A DNA stretch of 64,000 bases from QIAW01 sp035487295 (GCA_035487295.1 DATHMH010000014.1:124001-188000), one strand, 5' to 3'; positions 45,062 to 54,532 are shown, counted from the stretch's first letter. Notes: generated by a model not told the origin, from the letters alone. Numbers and translations are program-made.

Positions 45062-47851
45062 GTGCCTTGCCAGTTATCCCTTATGCCACACGAACTGGCG
45101 AAAGCCTACAATCCGGGAGCTATCGAGACGCGCTGGGCCGAATACTGGGTCAAAGAGAGCCTGTTCGCCGTAGGCGGACCGCCACAGCAGGGCCAGCCTA
45201 TTTTCACTCTGCTGCTGCCGCCGCCCAACGTCACCGGACACTTGCACATGGGACACATGTTCGAGCACACCGAGACGGACATCATCATCCGCTGGCGGCG
45301 CATGCTGGGCTATAGCACGTTGTGGCTGCCGGGAACCGATCATGCCGGCATTGCCACCCAGTTGATGGTAGAGCGCCAGCTCACCGGCGAAGGCGTCAAG
45401 CGGTGCGATCTGGGGCGCGAGAAATTTGTCGAGCGCGTCTGGCAGTGGCGCGAGCACTACGGCGGCGCGATCCTCGGGCAGATGAAGCGCCTGGGCGACT
45501 CGGTGGATTGGTCACGCGAATACTTCACCATGGAGGAGAGGCTTAACATTGCCGTCCGTGAAGTCTTTGTGCGCCTTTATGAAGAGGGCCTGATCTATCG
45601 CGGAAAGTACATCGTGAACTGGTGCCCGCGCTGCATGACCGCGATCTCTGACTTGGAAGTGAAGCACGAGGAGACTGTAGGAAAGATCTACGAAATCCGT
45701 TATCCAGTAGCAGGAAGCAAGGAATTTATCACCGTAGCCACGACTCGTCCGGAAACCATGCTGGGCGATACCGCTGTCGCCGTCAATGCCAGGGATGAGC
45801 GCTACAAGCATCTGCACGGCAAGAAAGCGTTGCTGCCGCTGATGGAGCGCGAGATTCCCATTATCCTTGACGATCTGGCCAACCCCGAGTTTGGCACCGG
45901 CGCAGTGAAGGTCACACCGGCGCACGACCCTAATGACTTCCAGGCAGGCCTGCGCCACAACCTGCCGCAGATCGACGTAATGGATGAGACCGCCCACATG
46001 AACGCCAACGCCGGCCCATACGCCGGTCTCGACCGTTTTAAAGCCCGCGAAAAAGTTCTGGCAGATTTGCAGGAGCGAGGCCTCCTGGTAGCAGTGAAAG
46101 ACCACGCGCTGGCACTGGGCAGGTGCGACCGCTGCAAGACCGTCGTTGAGCCCCGGCTCTCCACGCAGTGGTTCGTGGCTGTTCATAAGCAGCCCAAAAG
46201 CGGCGGTGTAAGCCTGGCCCAGGGGGCGACTGATCCGGTGCTGCGCGGCGATATCCGCTTCACGCCCGAAAACTATAAACAGATCTATTTGAACTGGATG
46301 GAGAACATCTACGACTGGTGCATCTCGCGCCAACTGTGGTGGGGCCACCGCATCCCGGCCTGGCATTGCGCCGATTGCAAGGAAATTACCGTCGCCCGCC
46401 AGGCGCCAAGCCAGTGTCCCAAGTGCGGCAGCAAACACCTCGAACAAGATACCGACGTGCTCGATACCTGGTTCTCTTCCGCGCTGCTGCCCTTTACCGC
46501 TTTTGGCTGGCCTGCGCAGGATGAAAAGACAAAGCAGGAGCTGGCGGCGTTTTATCCCACATCCCTGCTCATCACCGGCTTTGACATTTTGTTCTTCTGG
46601 GTGGAGCGCATGATCATGATGGGCTGCCACTTCCTAAAAGACCATCCACAGGGCAGCGTGCCCTTCCGCAATGTTTATATTCATGCCCTGGTGCGCGACG
46701 CTGAGCGCCAGAAGATGTCCAAGACCAAGGGAAATGTGGTTGACCCTATCGAGATCACGGAAAAGTACGGCACCGATGCCGTGCGCTTCACCCTGGCTGC
46801 CATGGCCTCTCCGGGAACGGACATCGCCTTCAACGAGGCCCGCACCGAGGGCTACCGCGCCTTTGCCAACAAGATCTGGAACGCTGCGCGCTTTATCTTT
46901 ATGAACGTCGAGCGTGCCGAGGCCGCCGGGGTGTGGCGGCTCAGCGACTTTCAGAACCGCTCTGCGCGTGGACTTGCCACCCCTCAGCCCGGCAAGCTGA
47001 ACACACTGGAAGACCGCTGGATTGTCTCTCGTCTTAACCGGGTAGCACAGAACCTGAATGCTGCGTTAGAGAGCTATCGTTTCCATGACGCCGCCAATGA
47101 AATTTATCAGTTCTTCTGGGGGGAGTTCTGCGACTGGTACATTGAGATTGCCAAGCTCCGTCTGACCGCCGGCAAAGATTCCAGCGAGGCTGAAAAAGCC
47201 CAGACGAGCGCGGCCTTTGAAAATCTGCTCACGGTCTTTGAGACCTCGTTGCGCCTGCTCTCGCCCTTTATGCCATTCCTCACCGAAGAGCTGTGGCACG
47301 CCGTCTATGACGGCAAGACTCCCAAGAAGTCCATCGCCCTGGCAGCTTATCCGAAGTCCGAGGCCAATTTGCTCAGCGACGCCGCCGAGACCGAGATGGC
47401 CATCCTGCAGGATTTGATCGTGAACATCCGCAATATCCGCGCCGAATTCGCGGTCCCGCCTAAAGAGCGTGTTCCAGCCCTGATTTTTGCGGCTTCCGAT
47501 GTCCAAAAAAGCTTCGAGCAGAACCGTACTGTGATCGAGAAGCTGGCCAACGTGGAATCCATCGAATTTGCCGGGGAATCCCTGGCCAAGCTCCCTTCCG
47601 CGCGCAGCACATCGCGCTTCGACGTAGCCGTGGTGTACGAAAAGAAAGTTGATATTGCCGCCGAGCGTGAGCGGTTGACGAAAGAGCAGGCGCGCCTTGA
47701 GGCCGAACATGCCAATGCCGAGCGGCAACTCGGCAATGAAGGTTTTCTGCGCAAAGCGCCGCAGCATGTTGTGGAAGGCCTGCACAAACGCAAGGCGGAA
47801 CTGGACGTTTTGATTAAAAAAACGCGGCAAGCCCTGGACGAGTTTAAGTAA
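45062..47851 (+). CDS. valS: valyl-tRNA synthetase
   Basis: 929 residues. The class I HIGH-type motif is in PPPNVTGHLHMGHM, the editing-domain motif in TTRPETMLGDTAVAV, and KMSKS as QKMSKTKGNVVDP. It has a tRNA-binding anticodon domain and a C-terminal coiled-coil arm (RERLTKEQARLEAEHANAER). It charges tRNA-Val. The GTG at 45062 has GAGG upstream; ATG 45083 (MPHELAKAYNP) is the alternative and starts closer to homologues. Confidence 0.96.
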   Translation: MPCQLSLMPHELAKAYNPGAIETRWAEYWVKESLFAVGGPPQQGQPIFTLLLPPPNVTGHLHMGHMFEHTETDIIIRWRRMLGYSTLWLPGTDHAGIATQLMVERQLTGEGVKRCDLGREKFVERVWQWREHYGGAILGQMKRLGDSVDWSREYFTMEERLNIAVREVFVRLYEEGLIYRGKYIVNWCPRCMTAISDLEVKHEETVGKIYEIRYPVAGSKEFITVATTRPETMLGDTAVAVNARDERYKHLHGKKALLPLMEREIPIILDDLANPEFGTGAVKVTPAHDPNDFQAGLRHNLPQIDVMDETAHMNANAGPYAGLDRFKAREKVLADLQERGLLVAVKDHALALGRCDRCKTVVEPRLSTQWFVAVHKQPKSGGVSLAQGATDPVLRGDIRFTPENYKQIYLNWMENIYDWCISRQLWWGHRIPAWHCADCKEITVARQAPSQCPKCGSKHLEQDTDVLDTWFSSALLPFTAFGWPAQDEKTKQELAAFYPTSLLITGFDILFFWVERMIMMGCHFLKDHPQGSVPFRNVYIHALVRDAERQKMSKTKGNVVDPIEITEKYGTDAVRFTLAAMASPGTDIAFNEARTEGYRAFANKIWNAARFIFMNVERAEAAGVWRLSDFQNRSARGLATPQPGKLNTLEDRWIVSRLNRVAQNLNAALESYRFHDAANEIYQFFWGEFCDWYIEIAKLRLTAGKDSSEAEKAQTSAAFENLLTVFETSLRLLSPFMPFLTEELWHAVYDGKTPKKSIALAAYPKSEANLLSDAAETEMAILQDLIVNIRNIRAEFAVPPKERVPALIFAASDVQKSFEQNRTVIEKLANVESIEFAGESLAKLPSARSTSRFDVAVVYEKKVDIAAERERLTKEQARLEAEHANAERQLGNEGFLRKAPQHVVEGLHKRKAELDVLIKKTRQALDEFK

Positions 47852-48015
47852 CAAGTAGCGAAAAGAATCCCTGCCCGGTTAGAGACGCTGCCGCCCCGTT
47901 CGCTGTGTCCATTACGCCATTGGCCGTCCGCGTCTAGGATGTTGTAACACTCTTGTGGTATTTTTCAGCAATAACACTTTGGCGCAGCATATTGGCTACA
48001 GATAGCAGCTAAATC

Positions 48016-48894
48016 ATGGATTTTCACAGTCGTCGCATCACCGCCATCCTGGAAAACGCGCTGCGCGAGGACAGCGCCATACGCGATGCCACTACCTACG
48101 CCTGCGTTGATGCCAGCCAGCGCGCCGCGGGCACCATTATTGCCAAGCAGGATTGCATTCTCTCCGGGCTGGGTGCGGTGGCCCGCATTTTCGAGGTCTT
48201 TGCCCAACTCGACGGCACCGTGGTTTCCTATGCCGAGGTCACTAGCCATCCTGAAATCTTTGACGGCGTGCGCCTGCACCGCGGACAGCAGGTGGCCGTG
48301 GTGCGGCACAACGCGCGCATCATCCTCTCCTGCGAGCGTGTCATCCTGAACGTGCTGCAGCGCATGAGCGGCATCGCCACCCTGACCAGAAAGTTTGTCG
48401 AGGCCATCGCCGGCACCCATGCGCGCATTCTAGATACGCGCAAAACCGTCCCCGGCCTGCGCGTGCTCGATAAATATGCCGTGCGCTGCGGAGGCGGCCT
48501 GAACCACCGCCTCGATCTTTCCGGCGGCGTGCTGGTCAAAAATAATCACATCGCGGTAGCCGGTGGAATCGCACCCGCGCTCGAGCGGGCGCACAAGAAC
48601 CGCCGCGGGTCGCAGCCCATCGAGGTGGAAGTCCAGAGCTTGCAGCAACTGGAAGACGCCTTGCAGCACGGCGCCGAGGCGGTTCTGCTGGACAACATGA
48701 CGCCGGAAACCGTGGCCCAGTGCGTCGAGCGTGTGCAGAGCCACTCGCGCCGCATTCCCCTGGAGTGCTCCGGCGGCATCAACCTGGAAAACGTCCGCAG
48801 CTACGCCGAGACCGGCGTGGACTACATCTCCGTCGGTTTGCTCACCCATTCCCCCCAGGCCGTGGATATGAGCCTGCGCGTCACGCCCGTCTGA
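48016..48894 (+). CDS. nadC: nicotinate-nucleotide diphosphorylase (carboxylating)
   Basis: 292 residues. Family motifs are RMSGIATLTRKFVE, DTRKTVPGLRVLDKYAVRCG, then GGLNHRLDL, and the C-terminal ECSGGINLENVRSYAETGVD. Converts quinolinate plus PRPP to nicotinate mononucleotide in NAD synthesis. Separated from valS by 164 bp; nadA and nadB are not in the window. Confidence 0.95.
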   Translation: MDFHSRRITAILENALREDSAIRDATTYACVDASQRAAGTIIAKQDCILSGLGAVARIFEVFAQLDGTVVSYAEVTSHPEIFDGVRLHRGQQVAVVRHNARIILSCERVILNVLQRMSGIATLTRKFVEAIAGTHARILDTRKTVPGLRVLDKYAVRCGGGLNHRLDLSGGVLVKNNHIAVAGGIAPALERAHKNRRGSQPIEVEVQSLQQLEDALQHGAEAVLLDNMTPETVAQCVERVQSHSRRIPLECSGGINLENVRSYAETGVDYISVGLLTHSPQAVDMSLRVTPV

Positions 48895-49184
48895 AGCCGA
48901 AACCTCCGGCCTCGCCCAACCCCATTTCTGAAAATCTTATGAAGATTCCCATAATTTTTTGCAGGCACAAGCCTCGAATCTTTTAACAAATATTTGCAAT
49001 TACGGCCGGCTTGAGGAGTACACTTCCTATGAGTAAGTAACTGCTTACTTACTTGAAGCGCGCACGGGCCGAGTCCTCTTGTAATGGCAGAATTCTCCGG
49101 CTTGAGATGTCGCAACAGTCGACAGGAAGCGTGGCCGGCCCGTAAACAATTAAGACCCTTGCACCCGCAGAAAGGAGTCTTCTC

Positions 49185-49841
49185 ATGCAACGTTGGATGA
49201 ACCTGGCGTTATTTCTGATCGTGGCCGCATTAATTTTCTTTTCCTTGCTGCGCTCCGTTTGTGGAGTCTCACTGCGCGCAACAGTTTCTGAAACTAAGCC
49301 GCCATCCTCCGCCGATACGAAGATACAAGACCTGCAGCGGGCGCTGGAGCTGAATACTCCAGTCCAGACCACGCTGGTATTCCATGCCCGCGTCGCGCCG
49401 CCTTCCCCGCAAACCCAGAATAAGGTGGCCGTGCAATATGCCATTGACGCCCAAAAATTGGACTTCCAGCATGGAGCAGACGGCCGCGAATATGCCAGTG
49501 TTGAGTGTGTAGCGCAGGCCTTCACGGAAAAGGGAGAAGCCGTCAAGGCCAGCGCAAGCACCTACGAAGCCGCCTTGAAGCCCGAATCTTTCAAGCTGGT
49601 TTCTGAAGAAGGTTTTCCTTGCACGCAGAACCTTGACTTGCCGGTCGGGAATTACCTGTTGAAGTTTGCCGTCCGCGACAACCACACCGGATTGATCGGA
49701 ACGCTGTATTCCAGTGTGAGCGTGCCTCACTTGCCGGGCGCAGCTCTGCCCTCGGCAAAACGAAGGGTAAAAAGACTACAGGATGAAAAGCCACGGAGTC
49801 ATAAGCTAAGACCGCAAGAAGATTCAACCTTTGTGGCGTGA
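49185..49841 (+). CDS. exported protein sharing the C-terminal domain of the downstream VWFA protein
   Basis: 218 residues. A hydrophobic N-terminal segment (about 7-28, LFLIVAALIFFSLLRSVCGV) is a signal or anchor. Residues about 45-190 are clearly homologous to the last 140 residues of the next gene: LQRALELNTPVQTTL against LHRALLLSTPVETML, and SPQTQNKVAVQYAID against SSQTQNKVAVQYGID. The domain is beta-rich with two Cys. It looks like a free-standing copy made by partial duplication. AAAGGAG lies upstream. The 290-bp gap before it has an inverted repeat, TAAGTAA-ctgc-TTACTTA, at 49033-49050. Confidence 0.78.
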   Translation: MQRWMNLALFLIVAALIFFSLLRSVCGVSLRATVSETKPPSSADTKIQDLQRALELNTPVQTTLVFHARVAPPSPQTQNKVAVQYAIDAQKLDFQHGADGREYASVECVAQAFTEKGEAVKASASTYEAALKPESFKLVSEEGFPCTQNLDLPVGNYLLKFAVRDNHTGLIGTLYSSVSVPHLPGAALPSAKRRVKRLQDEKPRSHKLRPQEDSTFVA

Positions 49842-49904
49842 CAAGTGAGCGTAACAATTCGGTAACAATTGGTTTATAGAATTACCGCGGTTAAGGAGTC
49901 CCCC

Positions 49905-51728
49905 ATGCACAGATTCAACATTGCAGTGCTCCTGCTTATCGTTGCTGGTAGTTTCTTTTCTTCACGTCCACTTTACGGGGGTGAGCCCGGAAAGACCCCT
50001 GAGCTGAAGCGGCGGCCGGCGGCACAACTTCCTCCGGAACGCAACTGGCTCCCCACGACCGTCAAGGTCAATACCCGCATGGTGGTGCTCGACGTGGTTG
50101 CCACCGACAAAAAAGGCCACCCTGTCATGGATTTCAAAGCGGGCGATTTCACCCTGCTCGAAGATGGTAAGGAACAGAAGATCAGCATCTTCCAGTTACA
50201 GCAACCTGCGCCGCCATTGGTTACGAAGGCGCAACCGCCACAGCTCGAGGCGAACGTCTTCACCAATGCTCTGCAGCTTCAACCCATGGGACCGCGCAAC
50301 GTCATTGTCCTCGATGCATGGCGAAGCGCGCCGGAGAACCAGTCTTTTGCCCGCTCGCAGATCATCAAATTTGTGAAACACATGCCAGTGGATGAACCCA
50401 CGGCAATTTTCGAATTCGGCAACCGGGGAATTCGCATGCTGCAGGATTTCACCACTGACCGCGCTCTGCTGCTGGCAGCCGCAAAAAATATCAAACCAGA
50501 GCTCTCCTTGGCGCAAGTTGGCACCCGGCAATGGGGCATGTCAGGGTACTCATATTTTTCTTCAGCTCCGTATCGGGCAAACATAGCAGCGGTAGACGAA
50601 AGGCAGGCGCTGCAGGATTTTGCCACTACCCTGTCCGCTTATCCCGGCCGCAAGAACCTGATCTGGATCTCAGACGCGCTGATGACAACTTCTTATCCCG
50701 GCGGATCGCTGGGAATGAGCCCGTTTCTCGGCGGCTCGCTGGTGCTAAGCGATTTTGATTTTACCGAAAGCCAGAATGGCGCCAAGACGAAAAAAACCGC
50801 CCAGGCAATGGTTGACTCCCAGGTTGCTGTCTATCCTGTAGACCCAAGAGGCGTGCCGGGTGTGCCCTCGCCCTTCAAAGCCGAACAGTGCGGATCCCCT
50901 CTTTCTGCAGCACTGGGTTTCGGGGACCCCCAACCTGGCTTCCTGGGTTCCGCATGCGTGGACACCAGTTACCAACTCGATGGACCGGCGCTGTTTCGTG
51001 ACGGTCCCTATCTTCGAGCGCTCTATCGTCAAATGGACGATCTCGCCGCCCGTACCGGGGGCAAGGCCTACTACAGCCGCAATGACGTGGCAAAAGCCAT
51101 CAGCGACGGCGTTACCGATGGCTCTACTTATTACGTGCTCGGTTACTATCCTGACAACAAATATTGGACCGGCGCTTTCCGGCGCATTGAGGTGAGAGTC
51201 AACCGTCCGGACGTAAAATTGCGTCACCGGCCCGGTTACGTTGCCCTCGATCCGGGCGCCTATGCCGCCAAGCCTGTTGCCATGCAGAATACCGACCTGC
51301 ACCGGGCGCTTCTCCTGAGCACTCCGGTCGAAACCATGCTCACCATCTACGCCCGGGTAACGCCGCCTTCATCGCAAACGCAAAACAAAGTCGCCGTGCA
51401 GTATGGCATTGACCCGCATGGCATCGACTTCCAGCACGGGGATGATGGCCTGGAGCACGCCAGCATCGATTGTGTTTTGCAGGCCTTTACCGAAAAGGGC
51501 GAAGTCGTATCAGCCAGCTCAAATACATATCTTGCTTCCTTGAAGCCTGAGTCGTTCAAGCAAGTTTCTGACAATGGGTTTCCTTGTATCCAGAAGCTGG
51601 ACCTGCCGCCCGGGAAGTATCTTTTGAAGCTGGCAGCCCGCGACAACAATACCGGAGCCATGGGCACCGTGAATGCCAGGGTGACCGTGCCCAAACTGCC
51701 GGCGAAGGCGCCGGATGTTAAACCGTGA
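49905..51728 (+). CDS. Acidobacterial VWFA-related secreted protein
   Basis: 607 residues from the ATG at 49905, with AAGGAG upstream. Signal peptide is about 1-26. The VWFA-related domain (about 55-400) begins with VVLDVVATDKKGHPVMDFKA and DFTLLEDGKEQKISIFQL, a pattern of the Acidobacterial VWFA-related family. The usual metal-site DxSxS reads DAWRS. The C-terminal domain (about 470-600) is the one duplicated in the upstream gene. Probably a surface or periplasmic protein-interaction factor. The family is strongly enriched in Acidobacteriota, which helps place the organism. Confidence 0.87.
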   Translation: MHRFNIAVLLLIVAGSFFSSRPLYGGEPGKTPELKRRPAAQLPPERNWLPTTVKVNTRMVVLDVVATDKKGHPVMDFKAGDFTLLEDGKEQKISIFQLQQPAPPLVTKAQPPQLEANVFTNALQLQPMGPRNVIVLDAWRSAPENQSFARSQIIKFVKHMPVDEPTAIFEFGNRGIRMLQDFTTDRALLLAAAKNIKPELSLAQVGTRQWGMSGYSYFSSAPYRANIAAVDERQALQDFATTLSAYPGRKNLIWISDALMTTSYPGGSLGMSPFLGGSLVLSDFDFTESQNGAKTKKTAQAMVDSQVAVYPVDPRGVPGVPSPFKAEQCGSPLSAALGFGDPQPGFLGSACVDTSYQLDGPALFRDGPYLRALYRQMDDLAARTGGKAYYSRNDVAKAISDGVTDGSTYYVLGYYPDNKYWTGAFRRIEVRVNRPDVKLRHRPGYVALDPGAYAAKPVAMQNTDLHRALLLSTPVETMLTIYARVTPPSSQTQNKVAVQYGIDPHGIDFQHGDDGLEHASIDCVLQAFTEKGEVVSASSNTYLASLKPESFKQVSDNGFPCIQKLDLPPGKYLLKLAARDNNTGAMGTVNARVTVPKLPAKAPDVKP

Positions 51729-51732
51729 CCTG

Positions 51733-51753
51733 GAGACGTAGCTTGCTGCGTCT
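51733..51753. repeat. GAGACG palindromic repeat, copy 1
   Basis: GAGACGTAGCTTGCTGCGTCT, imperfect palindrome in the 40-bp gap between the VWFA gene and the sigma-like gene. Same family as 57639-57665 and 59188-59215. Confidence 0.6.
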
Positions 51754-51768
51754 GCGCTGGAGGGGGGC

Positions 51769-52452
51769 ATGAATAATCTGAGGCGAGAGGAATTTGCGAA
51801 GTTCCTTGCGGCGCTGGATTCAGACCGAAACCAGGCGGCAAAGAAATATGAAGTCCTTCACCGCAAGCTGGTAAAGCTTTTCCAGCGCAGGCAATGCATT
51901 CACCCCGAAGAGTTCGCTGACGAAACTATCGACCGGCTGGTGAAGCGGCTGGGCACGGCCGAGATTACCGATGTTAGTTTGTTTGCCTATGGAATTGCGC
52001 GCAAGATTTGCTTTGAGATCCAGCGCAAGACTCACCGGCTGGTCTCGATTCAGGAACACGATTGGCATGAAGACCCGCTGGTGGGCGATGGCGACCCCGA
52101 GCAGGACATCATTGCGGTCTTAGGGAACGCACAAGACTTGGGATGCTTGACCCAATGCCTTGCGGCTCTTCCTGTGGAGCATCATGAATTGATCATTGAA
52201 TACTATCGCGGCGAAAAGCAGGCAAGGATCACGCAAAGGAAAGCTCTCGCCCGCAAGCGCGGCATCAGCATTGAGGCGCTGCGCAGTGAAGCCAACCGGG
52301 TTCGAAACAAGCTCAGGAGCTGTGTCACGCGATGCCTCAGTAAAAGGCAACAACGCGAGGTTCCCCGGCCGGGGCCTGCGGTCATGGCCGGTCGGCCCAA
52401 GTCGCCTGGCGATACCCTTCCACAGCTCTCTCTGGTAAATGATGAATCATAG
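51769..52452 (+). CDS. sigma-70-like RNA polymerase factor
   Basis: 227 residues. Region 2-like helices (HPEEFADETIDRLVKRL, FAYGIARKICFEIQRK), a spacer, then a region 4-like helix set (CLAALPVEHHELIIEYYRGE and ALARKRGISIEALRSEANRV). It resembles an ECF-type factor with a diverged region 4. The Pro-rich C-terminal tail of about 35 residues is unusual. A GGAGGGGGG run lies just before the ATG. Downstream of the VWFA gene, possibly cotranscribed. No anti-sigma gene is seen. Confidence 0.65.
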   Translation: MNNLRREEFAKFLAALDSDRNQAAKKYEVLHRKLVKLFQRRQCIHPEEFADETIDRLVKRLGTAEITDVSLFAYGIARKICFEIQRKTHRLVSIQEHDWHEDPLVGDGDPEQDIIAVLGNAQDLGCLTQCLAALPVEHHELIIEYYRGEKQARITQRKALARKRGISIEALRSEANRVRNKLRSCVTRCLSKRQQREVPRPGPAVMAGRPKSPGDTLPQLSLVNDES

Positions 52453-52462
52453 GAGAAGAATC

Positions 52463-52552
52463 ATGCAACAGATCGTCAAACAACTGGTTGAGTCGGCGGC
52501 GCAGGCGCCCACTCCACTCAAACCCTCGGCGCCGGGGCCATCGTCGCCCTGA
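52463..52552 (+). CDS. possible 29-residue peptide
   Basis: ATG with AGGAGAAG seven bases upstream, starting MQQIVKQLVESAAQAP and ending in a Pro/Ser-rich tail. It begins 10 bp after the sigma-like gene. An amphipathic helix plus Pro tail is plausible for a small regulator, but so short a frame could be chance. Confidence 0.4.
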   Translation: MQQIVKQLVESAAQAPTPLKPSAPGPSSP

Positions 52553-52577
52553 TGCGCAGATTTAAAAGCAAAAAAAT

Positions 52578-52599
52578 CCCCCGCCGCTGCCGGCAGGGG
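52578..52599 (-). terminator. Rho-independent terminator for the prion-like operon
   Basis: CCCCCGCCG-ctgc-CGGCAGGGG stem with one mismatch. On the minus strand it is followed by a T run (the plus-strand A tract at 52570-52576). It lies 45 bp after the stop at 52645, and the A and T tracts on both sides allow it to work both ways. Confidence 0.8.
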
Positions 52600-52644
52600 A
52601 ACAATGATTTTTTCTTAGATAAGGTTTTTACTCAGGTAGCTCTT

Positions 52645-53454
52645 TCAGGCGACGGCTTTTTTCCTGGTTTGCTGGTCTGTCGTTTCGCTCACCTCCAGAG
52701 TTTTGGTGATTTCTGTGTAGCAGACCTTGCCGCGCTCAACCAGCGTGCTCAAATGCTCGATCACACCGCGTCCACTGGCAGCCTTATCCACAAACCGCTC
52801 CAGCTCTTTGCCGAATTCACGGCAGGCATTCGCCGGTCCGCCAACCTCCAGGCGAGTTTTTCCCGGCAGTTCTCCCGGGATGAATATGCCTTTGCTGGCC
52901 AGCAGGCCAAACGCGTAGAACAGGTGCGCGGTGGCGGCGTAGAGGGCCTTGCGATGTGCCTCTGGATCCCGCGACTGTCCCTGGCTCGTCGTTGGCCACA
53001 CCCCTTCCAACTGCTCAGCCGCGTCTTGCAATCCGCGAGCGGAACGGCTCAGTTCTGTGATGAAAATGGGATCCACCAGACCATAACCCAGACCGCGCTG
53101 CTGCGATTGTCCACCGAGTGTGCCTGCAAAGTGCTCAGGCGAAAGGTATGGGGTTTGTTGTCCGGCAAATTCCTGCTGGAACGCTGAGGGGTTCTGGAAA
53201 GCGCTCTGGTAGGGCGAAGTCTGCGGTCCCTGAAAGGGAAATGCAGCCTGCGCGCCCGGAAACGGGGTTGTCGAGAACGGTGAGACATTCTGTGAGAACC
53301 CGTATCGCTGCTGGATATTTTGCGGATAGTTCTGGCCGTAGCCAATCCCCTGCGAAGAGACACTTTGGAACGGATTGGATGACGACTGTGGATTGATGCT
53401 TGAATACGACTGTGGATTGATATTTGAATAGGGCGACATTTCGTATTGGTACAT
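52645..53454 (-). CDS. prion-like N-domain protein, second gene of the pair
   Basis: 269 residues from the ATG at 53454 with GGAGGAAAT upstream. Residues 1-115 are rich in Ser, Gln, Asn, Pro, Tyr, Phe and Gly with almost no charge; short tandem units such as SINPQSS occur twice. Residues 125-255 form a helical domain (ITELSRSARGLQDAAEQLEG, AATAHLFYAFGLLASKGIF) with several charged residues. There is no signal peptide or membrane helix. I know no family for it. It follows the first gene by 67 bp. Confidence 0.7.
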   Translation of the reverse strand: MYQYEMSPYSNINPQSYSSINPQSSSNPFQSVSSQGIGYGQNYPQNIQQRYGFSQNVSPFSTTPFPGAQAAFPFQGPQTSPYQSAFQNPSAFQQEFAGQQTPYLSPEHFAGTLGGQSQQRGLGYGLVDPIFITELSRSARGLQDAAEQLEGVWPTTSQGQSRDPEAHRKALYAATAHLFYAFGLLASKGIFIPGELPGKTRLEVGGPANACREFGKELERFVDKAASGRGVIEHLSTLVERGKVCYTEITKTLEVSETTDQQTRKKAVA

Positions 53455-53521
53455 ATTATTTCCTCCAACTTTTTTTGTTTTCGCTTTGCTACTGGATTGA
53501 TGTAAGTGAACAGCGGGAGTG

Positions 53522-54181
53522 CTAGATGGCAATCTCAGCAATACATTCGCCCCGCAGGTCAGAGCTCAATGTGCGTCCAAGCTCAGGATGGAGGCTGCGT
53601 TTGATAACTCCGTCCAGCAGCACCGGAAGGACGGCATGCAACAGGTATTGCTGGACCTCTTGCGGGTGGCGTCCAATCAACCTGTGCACCGGGAGTTTGA
53701 TGTTCAGCTCAGCCGAGCGCGTAGTCACGATGGGAGATTGTGGCTGCACGCCATAGCCGGCATAAGGTGTTTGCGCATAGGGGATTGGCGCGAACTGCGT
53801 TTGCCAGGGATTCTGATAGGCAAGAGCCGGATGACTGAAGGGCTGAAAGCCTTGCGCTCCCTGAAATGGTTGAGCCCATCCCTGATTGAATGGTTGCTGG
53901 TTGAATGGCTGCTGTTGCTGGAAGAATGGCTGCTGTTGCTGGAAGAATGGCTGCTGGAAGAACGGTTGCGGTTGGAAAAATGTCTGCTGCTGTGGCTGCG
54001 CCCACGGGACCTGTTGTTGCCACCCCTGCTGCTGTCCCCCGAACGGTATTTGCAAAACATTTTGTTGTTGTGGATTAGCAGAGGCGCCGAATCCCTGCAG
54101 TCCTGGATGCATGCCCATCAAGTCATATGCGCTGCCATTGACGCGCGGATTGTAGGTGCTGGTCGTCTCGAAACTAGTCAT
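53522..54181 (-). CDS. prion-like Q/F/P-rich protein, first gene of the pair
   Basis: 219 residues from the ATG at 54181, with GGAGGAAAT upstream. Residues 30-150 are dominated by Gln, Phe, Pro and Asn, with repeats of the form PFFQQQQ and PFNQ (for example FFQQPFFQQQQPFFQQQQ). The C-terminal 65 residues are ordered-looking (ELNIKLPVHRLIGRHPQEVQ, AVLPVLLDGVIKRSL). There is no signal peptide. Strand choice: the repetitive composition also leaves the opposite strand open, but the ribosome-binding site, matched neighbour and terminator support the minus strand. Confidence 0.7.
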   Translation of the reverse strand: MTSFETTSTYNPRVNGSAYDLMGMHPGLQGFGASANPQQQNVLQIPFGGQQQGWQQQVPWAQPQQQTFFQPQPFFQQPFFQQQQPFFQQQQPFNQQPFNQGWAQPFQGAQGFQPFSHPALAYQNPWQTQFAPIPYAQTPYAGYGVQPQSPIVTTRSAELNIKLPVHRLIGRHPQEVQQYLLHAVLPVLLDGVIKRSLHPELGRTLSSDLRGECIAEIAI

Positions 54182-54532
54182 GAATTTCCTCCATAAGTTC
54201 ATTTTGGTTAGGTACTCAAGTTAGTATTAAGCCTCAGCTACCGACGGCTCCGGATATATGTGATTGTTCTAACCTACGCATGATCCTGTGCTGGTTCAAC
54301 ACTGGATTAAGAAATCACCCTGCAATTTCCTCAAAAGGTGAGATAAATTGGCTGGAAGATGCATTTTGTAAACTTTTTATGAAATTAGTTGGGGAACAAA
54401 ATTGTCTCTTCAGTCCTAGGAACCCTTAATACTGAATGCTTAGATAAAGCCTTAATATAAAGTTTGCGACACCAGCAGCCCTGGAACGTCTAAAATGCTT
54501 GTCTGGCCGATTTCAACAATGAGGAGAAATCC
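54182..54532. promoter_or_regulatory. divergent A+T-rich intergenic region
   Basis: 351 bp between the prion-like operon and yceI, more A+T-rich than its surroundings, especially 54340-54470. It must hold both promoters. I see no clear inverted repeat or operator. Confidence 0.5.

Noticed and set aside
45512..46630. 372-residue minus-strand frame inside valS
   Set aside because: Shadow of valS; composition and Cys/His-rich character are artefacts of the opposite strand.
49033..49050. TAAGTAA-ctgc-TTACTTA stem as a riboswitch
   Set aside because: Too short and A+T-rich for any known aptamer; at most an operator or weak hairpin.
53519..54196. 225-residue plus-strand frame opposite the Q-rich protein
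   Set aside because: Leu/Arg/Trp-rich reading of CAG/CAA/TTC repeats; no ribosome-binding site, whereas the minus-strand gene has GGAGGAAAT and a matched partner.
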